Made by a program: the position numbers and the translations under genes
The notes under the pieces: model-generated
What the model saw: the letters and a program-made list of their open reading frames with translations, nothing else
The model's database searches: none
What the model was told of the DNA's origin: nothing
From: an uncultured Gemmatimonadales bacterium
GTDB taxonomy: Bacteria; Gemmatimonadota; Gemmatimonadetes; Longimicrobiales; Gaopeijiaceae
Assembly: GCA_937983085.1 (NCBI GenBank)
Contig: CALJKZ010000252.1
Location: 1 to 10,994 of the forward strand
Length of the DNA: 10,994 nucleotides
Reading direction: 5' to 3'
Shown here: piece by piece, positions 6,741 through 10,994 of the stretch
Numbering within the stretch: position 1 is the stretch's first letter
Layout of the letters: the number at the start of each line of letters is the position of its first letter

Positions 6741-6920
6741 GGAGACTCCGTCGAAGATCCAGGGTTCGGTGCGTCCACCGCCAGCGGTGGAAACGTGCAA
6801 CGATATGCTACACGCCGCCCCCCGACCACCGTTCCTTGTCGGTGCCACCGGGAGCCCCCACGTTGGCTCCCGCGAAGGGCGGTGGTGGAGGCGGTACGAC
6901 CCTCGGTCAGGAAGCGAACC
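6741..6920. promoter_or_regulatory. Divergent promoter region rich in inverted repeats
   Basis: These 180 bases separate the start at 6740 (minus) from the serine hydrolase start at 6921 (plus). Three inverted repeats are visible: CCACCGC/GCGGTGG (6775-6781 and 6784-6790, perfect, 2-base gap); CCGAC/GTCGG (6822-6826 and 6838-6842); and CGGGAGCC/GGCTCCCG (6849-6856 and 6865-6872, perfect, 8-base loop). The hexamer CCACCG or its complement occurs five times (6775, 6785, 6826, 6845, 6880). A weak -10-like TATGCT lies at 6804-6809 on the plus strand, which would place the last two hairpins in the mRNA leader. The serine hydrolase start has AGGAAG upstream. The regulator and function are unknown. 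Confidence 0.45.
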
Positions 6921-8435
6921 ATGAAGGAGTACGTGAAGCGGATCCTCGGCATCCTCGCCCTCGTCGCCGTCACCGGGTGTGGCGACGACCCCGAGGAGGT
7001 TCCGGCCGCACCGGCCAGCGACGGCTCTACCGAGCAGGTCATCGCTCGCGCCGAGTACTTCGCACTCGGGAACGAATACGTGCCCCCACCGGGGGAGGCC
7101 CTGCACCACCAGACTGCCGGTTTCGCGAAGATCCTCTGCTCCGGAGTCTTCATCACCGGGCTCGATCCCGACGACGCGGCAGCCAACGTCGGCGGCTTCA
7201 TCTCGCCCTTCGACGAACGTGGTCATGTGGTGGACACGGTCGTCGACCGCCAGCGCCAGATGGTGTCGTTGACGCTGCAGGACGGTGTCACGCGGACGGC
7301 CAAACGCTACGGGAGCCAGGGATGTGTGGCCCACCCCATCGGCGAGGACACCGTCTTCTTCGCCCCTTCGGTGGTGGAGCCGGACCTCCCCCCGGCCGAG
7401 TCCACCCCGTGGCCCATGGGAGACGTGCTGTCGGACGAACCGTTCCCCGCCGACGTCGACATGGACCTCGTACGCGAAGCTCTCGAGGTGGGCTTCGGCC
7501 CTCCCGAGGCCCTGACCCTCGGCTTGGTGGTGACCCACCGTGGTCGGATCGTCGCCGAGCGGTACAGCGACGACGTGGACATGCACACGCCCCTGGAGAG
7601 CTGGTCCATGACGAAGAGCCTGACGGGCACGCTCATGGGCGTCCTCATCCAGCAGGGGACGTACGAGCTCTGGCAGCCTGCGCCGGTGCCCGAGTGGCAG
7701 GCTCCGGGAGATCCGCGTCAGGAGATCCGCATCGGAGACATCATGAGGATGTCCAGCGGCATCATGATCAATGCGCCCTCGGATCCGGACTACGAGTCGG
7801 ACGTCTATGCCGACCACTACTACCTCTACACGGGCACCGTCGACTCGTACGAGTACGCGGCGACCCGCCCCCAGGAATGGCCGCCCAACACGGTGGGACG
7901 TTACCGCAACACCGATCCCGTCCTCACCAGCTATCTGGTTCGGCTTGGAGTGGAAGGGCGGGGTGACGACTACCACTCCTTCCCCCAGCGGGCGCTCTTC
8001 GACCGCATCGGGATCCGGAACGGCCTCATCGAGACCGACCCCCACGGCAATCTCCTGGGCCAGGGCCTGGCGTTCATGTCGGCGCGGGACTGGTCGCGGC
8101 TGGGCAACCTCTATCTGCAGGACGGAGTGTGGGAGGGCGAGCGCATCCTGCCCGAGGGCTACGTCGAGTACGCGTCGACGGTGGCACCGGCGTGGATCGA
8201 CGACGGTCGCCGAGTCTACGGCGGGGCCTTCTTCTGGGTCAACGGCGAGGGCGCCAACGGGCTGCCGACGACCTCCTACAGCATGCGCGGAGCCGGTGGG
8301 CAGAGCACGACCATCATTCCGTCCCACGAGCTGGTGGTCGTCCGGATCGGCAAGTACACGGGCGCCGGCGCAGGCGGCGACGCGCTCAATGCCATGTGGC
8401 CCTTGCTGCTGGAGGCCGTCCCCGACGTTCGGTAG
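6921..8435 (+). CDS. Serine hydrolase lipoprotein, beta-lactamase (class C-like) family
   Basis: This 504-residue protein begins with a lipoprotein signal peptide (MKEYVKRILGILALVAVTGC; lipobox AVTGC, C20), so it should be anchored in a membrane facing the periplasm or cell surface. ATG 6921 follows AGGAAG at good distance; the frame is open upstream to 5898 but that stretch is antisense to two genes. An N-terminal domain (about 40-150), with cysteines C73 and C135, precedes the catalytic domain. That domain has the penicillin-recognising signature SMTK (S229, K232), the YxN motif as YRN (328-330) and an RGAGG segment (456-460) in the place of the KTG/HxG box. It belongs to the esterase, peptidase and beta-lactamase family (PF00144). 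Whether it hydrolyses peptides, esters or beta-lactams cannot be decided; a resistance role should not be assumed. It is monocistronic, with a terminator-like hairpin after the stop. Confidence 0.92.
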   Translation: MKEYVKRILGILALVAVTGCGDDPEEVPAAPASDGSTEQVIARAEYFALGNEYVPPPGEALHHQTAGFAKILCSGVFITGLDPDDAAANVGGFISPFDERGHVVDTVVDRQRQMVSLTLQDGVTRTAKRYGSQGCVAHPIGEDTVFFAPSVVEPDLPPAESTPWPMGDVLSDEPFPADVDMDLVREALEVGFGPPEALTLGLVVTHRGRIVAERYSDDVDMHTPLESWSMTKSLTGTLMGVLIQQGTYELWQPAPVPEWQAPGDPRQEIRIGDIMRMSSGIMINAPSDPDYESDVYADHYYLYTGTVDSYEYAATRPQEWPPNTVGRYRNTDPVLTSYLVRLGVEGRGDDYHSFPQRALFDRIGIRNGLIETDPHGNLLGQGLAFMSARDWSRLGNLYLQDGVWEGERILPEGYVEYASTVAPAWIDDGRRVYGGAFFWVNGEGANGLPTTSYSMRGAGGQSTTIIPSHELVVVRIGKYTGAGAGGDALNAMWPLLLEAVPDVR

Positions 8436-8443
8436 TCGCGCGG

Positions 8444-8474
8444 CCGGGCGTTCGCGGAGATCGCGGACGCCCGG
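8444..8474. terminator. 13-bp hairpin filling the gap between two convergent stop codons
   Basis: CCGGGCGTTCGCG (8444-8456) pairs with CGCGGACGCCCGG (8462-8474) around the 5-base loop GAGAT. Twelve pairs are Watson-Crick and one is a G-T wobble on the plus-strand transcript (an A-C mismatch on the minus-strand transcript). It takes up almost all of the 39 bases between the serine hydrolase stop (8435) and the lipoprotein stop (8475). There is no T-tract, so it is a GC-rich bidirectional terminator or 3' stability hairpin. Confidence 0.7.
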
Positions 8475-8972
8475 TCAGCGTGGCGGGACGACTTCGACCG
8501 TGGTCCGGTGGCCGATGAGGGCGCCGAGGAGCGCGCCTACCGGGACGGTTCCGATGGCGGACACCGTCGTGATGACGAGGAACGTCTCGGTCCGCGAACC
8601 GAAGATCCGATTGTCCTCCGAGTCCACCACGCTCAGAAGCCCGAGGGCGAGGGATACGCTTGCGCCCACGAGCGCGCCCTCGAATGCGCCTCGAGTCCGA
8701 TTCCGGAAGTCGATGGATCGCACGTCGGACAGGGGGATGGTCCCCATCTCCGCCTCCGTGCCCCGGACGACGATTCCCGCCGTGGTCATGGTGAGCCGAG
8801 GCGCCAACAAGGACGCTTGGCGGGTGCGGACCAACCCGGAGCGCTCGGACCCTGCGAGGTTCACGTAGGCGACGGCGGGATCCTCGGGCGCGACCGGGAG
8901 CGACACGGTCATGGTGGTCGAGCAGCCGGTGAACAGCGCTGCGCCAGCCAGGGACAGGGCGATCTTCCTCAT
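8475..8972 (-). CDS. Small lipoprotein with glycine-rich hydrophobic segments
   Basis: This is a 165-residue lipoprotein of unknown function. The N-terminus MRKIALSLAGAALFTGC is a textbook lipoprotein signal with the acylated cysteine at position 17. The mature protein has a beta-rich part (about 25-85), including TMTTAGIVVRG, IPLSDVRSIDFRNR and short charged turns, followed by two Gly/Ala-rich hydrophobic stretches (GAFEGALVGASVSLALGLL, about 89-107, and FLVITTVSAIGTVPVGALLGALIG, about 125-148) with glycine-zipper spacing. This layout recurs in envelope lipoproteins of unknown role. I chose ATG 8972 because it starts the signal peptide; AGGAAAG lies about 11 bases upstream. The open frame reaching 10118 upstream is antisense to the neighbouring genes. 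It is divergent from the 9144 gene and convergent with the serine hydrolase gene. Confidence 0.88.
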   Translation of the reverse strand: MRKIALSLAGAALFTGCSTTMTVSLPVAPEDPAVAYVNLAGSERSGLVRTRQASLLAPRLTMTTAGIVVRGTEAEMGTIPLSDVRSIDFRNRTRGAFEGALVGASVSLALGLLSVVDSEDNRIFGSRTETFLVITTVSAIGTVPVGALLGALIGHRTTVEVVPPR

Positions 8973-9050
8973 GGTGTGCTGTGCTTTCCTCGAGAGGGCG
9001 TGCCGGTGCCCATCGTGGCAAGGGGCGCACGCGTAGGCAACGGGTAGGCT

Positions 9051-9129
9051 GCGATCCGCCCCCGCGCGGTGACGCCCGGCAACTTTTCCGCTCCGTGACT
9101 CGTCTGTGAATGGTGAAGGGGCGGATCGC
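9051..9129. promoter_or_regulatory. Perfect 12-bp inverted repeat spanning the leader of the 9144 gene
   Basis: GCGATCCGCCCC (9051-9062) and its exact complement GGGGCGGATCGC (9118-9129) are separated by 55 bases. The right arm ends 14 bases before ATG 9144, right next to the ribosome binding site GGGAGGGG (about 9133-9140). If transcription starts upstream of 9051 the arms could fold into a long-loop stem and affect translation. If it starts between them, they could be paired operator sites serving both divergent genes. The whole 8973-9143 gap has no other obvious element. Confidence 0.5.
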
Positions 9130-9143
9130 GCTGGGAGGGGCGA

Positions 9144-9884
9144 ATGAGCGACCTGAGGATCGACTACTCCGGGCTCCACGGGCTCGTCGAGGAAGGGGCG
9201 AAGCAGACCAAGGACCGCGAGCAGCGGAAGGCTCGTCTCCGGTCCTTCCCCCGTCGTGCCGCGTGGGCCGGCGCGAAGTGGACGATCGTGGGGCTTACCG
9301 TCGCCATCCTGCCCTTCTTCCTCCTCATCCGAGGGGGAGTCTTCGCCTACCGGGTGTGGGACGTGGGAACGTGGCCTGCGCTCTCGTTGGCCGTCGTGGC
9401 TACCGCGGCGCTCCTCGGTCTCTACGGCCTCGTGGTGAGTCGCCGCGTCGGCGCGGGGGTCCGTACCCGGAAGATCCTCACCCGGGGCGCCATGGCCGTG
9501 GCCATTGCCTACACCGCGTACGGGCTCGTCTTCATCGCCAGCGAGAACGTGAAGAGCGACGACATCCGGGCGGGCTACGCGTCGGTGCACCCGCTCCTCA
9601 GGATCGCCGCCAGCGCGCTGGTCCTGGTCGATCCTGAGGCGGTCATCACCGATGCCGGCCGCACCGCCGAGGACTACTGGCTCATGGGGCTTCCCATCAA
9701 CGAGGCGTCGCTGCACTTCGAGCAGGAGACCGGCTACGTCCACGCCCTGGATCTCCGGACACAGGGTCGTTCGGAGTTCAGGAACCGGGTGGTGGAGCTG
9801 GGCTTCTGGGCGTTGGGCTTCCACTCCCTCCGACACGTGGGAACGGCCGACCATCTGCACCTGTCGCTGAGGCTGCCCGGGTAG
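9144..9884 (+). CDS. Membrane protein with three helices and a C-terminal HALD/DHLH domain, possibly M15-like
   Basis: This is a 246-residue protein without a named family that I can assign. ATG 9144 follows GGGAGGGG at ideal distance. A basic N-terminal segment (about 20-40) precedes three predicted membrane helices near 44-66, 76-98 and 112-133. The C-terminal domain (about 150-246) has conserved-looking motifs: LPINEASLHF (183-192), GYVHALDLRTQGR (197-209), FRNRVVELGFWALGF (212-226), and HVGTADHLHLSL (231-242). The set H200, D203, H238 and H240, plus the sequence GF-LRHVG-DHLH, recalls zinc-binding peptidases of the M15/DD-peptidase type. The spacing between the first His and Asp is not the classical one, so this is a hypothesis. 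If true, it would be a membrane-tethered peptidoglycan-acting enzyme. It is followed after 79 bases by the molybdoenzyme gene. Confidence 0.8.
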   Translation: MSDLRIDYSGLHGLVEEGAKQTKDREQRKARLRSFPRRAAWAGAKWTIVGLTVAILPFFLLIRGGVFAYRVWDVGTWPALSLAVVATAALLGLYGLVVSRRVGAGVRTRKILTRGAMAVAIAYTAYGLVFIASENVKSDDIRAGYASVHPLLRIAASALVLVDPEAVITDAGRTAEDYWLMGLPINEASLHFEQETGYVHALDLRTQGRSEFRNRVVELGFWALGFHSLRHVGTADHLHLSLRLPG

Positions 9885-9903
9885 CCCGCCTCGCGGAGAG
9901 CCC

Positions 9904-9913
9904 TGTCCGGACA
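9904..9913. repeat. Short perfect palindrome TGTCCGGACA upstream of the molybdoenzyme gene
   Basis: TGTCCGGACA is its own reverse complement and lies 50 bases before ATG 9964, in the 79-base gap after the 9144 gene. It could be a small operator, but a 10-base palindrome can arise by chance in GC-rich DNA. Nothing else notable is seen in this gap except the GGAGG ribosome binding site at 9951-9955. Confidence 0.25.
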
Positions 9914-9963
9914 TCCCGCCGTTCCGCATGTTGGCCGTCCACCCGGGATCGGAGGCGGTCGGC

Positions 9964-10994
9964 ATGGAACGACGCGAGGCGTTGAAGCGAGGCGGCACCG
10001 TTGCCGCCGGAATGGCCCTTTTCCCCGCCGACTTCGCTGATCGGCTTGCCCGATCGGCGCCACAGGAGGCCGTCGTCCCCTGGACGAATGCCCCGCCCGC
10101 CGGAGGCCGCGTGAACACCCTCGACTGGCAGGCCCTGACGTCGTGGGTGACGCCGACGGAGCATCTGTTCCGCGTCGGGCACTACGGGACGCCCGAGATC
10201 GACGCCGACGCCTGGGCCCTCGAGGTCGGAGGGCTCGTGGACCGGCCTCTGCGCCTGACCCTCGAGGACATCCGTCGGAGACCGAGTCGGGACGTGACGT
10301 GCCTCATCGAGTGCGCCGGAAACCGCGGTCTTCGCGGCTTCATGGGCGCCGTCCACAACGCGACGTGGACGGGAACGCCCCTGTCGGCGGTCCTGGCCGA
10401 AGCCGGCGTGCGTCCCCAGGGCATCGAGGTCGTGTTCTTCGGCGCGGACCAGGGTACGGAGACCATCCGCGACATCGAGGTGACACAGAACTTTGCCCGA
10501 AGCCTCTCCGTGGCCGACGCCCAGGCCGACGGGGTGATCCTGGCGTACGAGGTGAACGGTGAGCCCCTCCCCGTCGGTAACGGCTACCCCCTGCGCCTCG
10601 TGGTACCGGGGTGGTACGGCGTCGCCCACGTGAAGTGGCTGACCGGCATCGAGGTCCGGGACACACGCTTCATGGGCAAATTCATGGCCCGTGACTATGT
10701 CACGCTCCGACAGGAGGGGCCGGACGACGATGCGGTCTGGGCAGAGACCTCGGTGGGGAGGACCAACATCAACTCCATCCCCGCGAAGGTCGTTCGGACG
10801 GCGGCCGGCCATCGGATTCACGGTGCCGCCTGGGGTGCACCCATCGATCGAGTGGAGGTCCGCATCGACGATGGCCCTTGGCGAGCCGCCCAACTCGGCC
10901 AGGGCCGGGACGATCCGCACGCGTGGACCTTCTGGACGTTCGACTGGGACGCGTCCCCCGGGACGCACACGGTCACGTCCCGGGCGGTGAGCAC
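9964..10994 (+). CDS. Sulfite oxidase family molybdopterin oxidoreductase, C-terminus cut by window edge
   Basis: The first 343 residues are visible; the gene runs off the right edge. ATG 9964 is preceded by GGAGG with 8-base spacing. The N-terminus MERREALKRGGTVAAGMALF is a likely twin-arginine signal (RREALKR), consistent with export of a folded cofactor enzyme, though the hydrophobic core is short. The molybdopterin domain has the diagnostic CLIECAGNRG motif, in which C117 should be the molybdenum ligand, plus LPVGNGYPLRLVVPGWYGVAHVKWL (about 202-226), the hallmark of sulfite oxidase and SoxC-type proteins. From about 268 (NINSIPAKVV) the immunoglobulin-like dimerisation domain (Mo-co_dimer) begins, with VEVRIDDGPWRAA and FWTFDWDASPGTHT. 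It probably oxidises sulfite or a related compound in the periplasm. The electron acceptor (often a cytochrome c encoded next door) would lie beyond the window. SoxC, SorA or a general sulfite dehydrogenase cannot be told apart here. Confidence 0.93.
   Translation, partial: MERREALKRGGTVAAGMALFPADFADRLARSAPQEAVVPWTNAPPAGGRVNTLDWQALTSWVTPTEHLFRVGHYGTPEIDADAWALEVGGLVDRPLRLTLEDIRRRPSRDVTCLIECAGNRGLRGFMGAVHNATWTGTPLSAVLAEAGVRPQGIEVVFFGADQGTETIRDIEVTQNFARSLSVADAQADGVILAYEVNGEPLPVGNGYPLRLVVPGWYGVAHVKWLTGIEVRDTRFMGKFMARDYVTLRQEGPDDDAVWAETSVGRTNINSIPAKVVRTAAGHRIHGAAWGAPIDRVEVRIDDGPWRAAQLGQGRDDPHAWTFWTFDWDASPGTHTVTSRAVS

Noticed and set aside
5898..6920. In-frame upstream extension of the serine hydrolase
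   Set aside because: It is antisense to two minus-strand genes and would bury the lipoprotein signal peptide that starts at 6921.
6741..8327. In-frame upstream extension of the secreted minus-strand protein
   Set aside because: Antisense to the serine hydrolase; the signal peptide and ribosome binding site fix the start at 6740.
6921..8435. Reading the serine hydrolase as an antibiotic-resistance beta-lactamase
   Set aside because: The SxxK and YxN motifs define a broad family of esterases and peptidases; the third box is atypical and nothing in the neighbourhood suggests resistance.
9778..10968. 396-codon minus-strand open frame opposite the molybdoenzyme
   Set aside because: The plus-strand frame from 9964 has the full sulfite oxidase motif set; the minus-strand translation has none.

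Overview
The window is a GC-rich bacterial chromosome segment with densely packed genes on both strands and no mobile element, RNA gene or CRISPR array that I can see. The combination of a PadR regulator directly upstream of what looks like an ADOP/MacB-type permease, a secreted M14 peptidase of about 930 residues, and many signal-peptide or lipoprotein products of unknown function fits Gemmatimonadota best. Acidobacteriota or a similar high-GC soil or marine lineage remains possible. This assignment is inference from gene style, not from a marker gene.

Layout. Positions 1-554 (minus) hold a PadR regulator followed by the first 72 codons of a probable ABC permease that runs off the left edge. 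A divergent intergenic region (555-751) carries an AT-rich island with four TACATA-like direct repeats at exactly 16-bp spacing. From 752 to 5009 (plus) lie a secreted M14 zinc carboxypeptidase-like protein, a rhomboid intramembrane protease and a YigZ/IMPACT-family protein; the last two are almost contiguous. From 6740 down to 4972 (minus) runs a three-gene set: a secreted protein of unknown function, a Tat-exported cysteine-rich protein resembling the PCYCGC family, and a conserved hypothetical protein. Divergent from it, 6921-8435 (plus) encodes a beta-lactamase-fold serine hydrolase lipoprotein, which converges on a small lipoprotein gene (8972-8475, minus). Divergent again, 9144-9884 (plus) encodes a three-helix membrane protein with a C-terminal domain carrying HALD and DHLH motifs. 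A Tat-type sulfite-oxidase-family molybdoenzyme starts at 9964 and runs off the right edge.

How the parts relate. Most products act outside the cytoplasm (M14 peptidase, serine hydrolase, lipoprotein, two secreted proteins, Tat molybdoenzyme) or in the membrane (permease, rhomboid, 9144 protein). I see no single pathway joining them. The most informative non-coding structures are the 16-bp-period repeats before padR, perfect hairpins at both convergent gene junctions, a 12-bp inverted repeat spanning the leader of the 9144 gene, and a hairpin-rich divergent region at 6741-6920. I did not find a clearly new multi-gene system. The best candidates for undescribed biology are the Tat/Cys-rich minus-strand gene set and the membrane-anchored HALD/DHLH protein.
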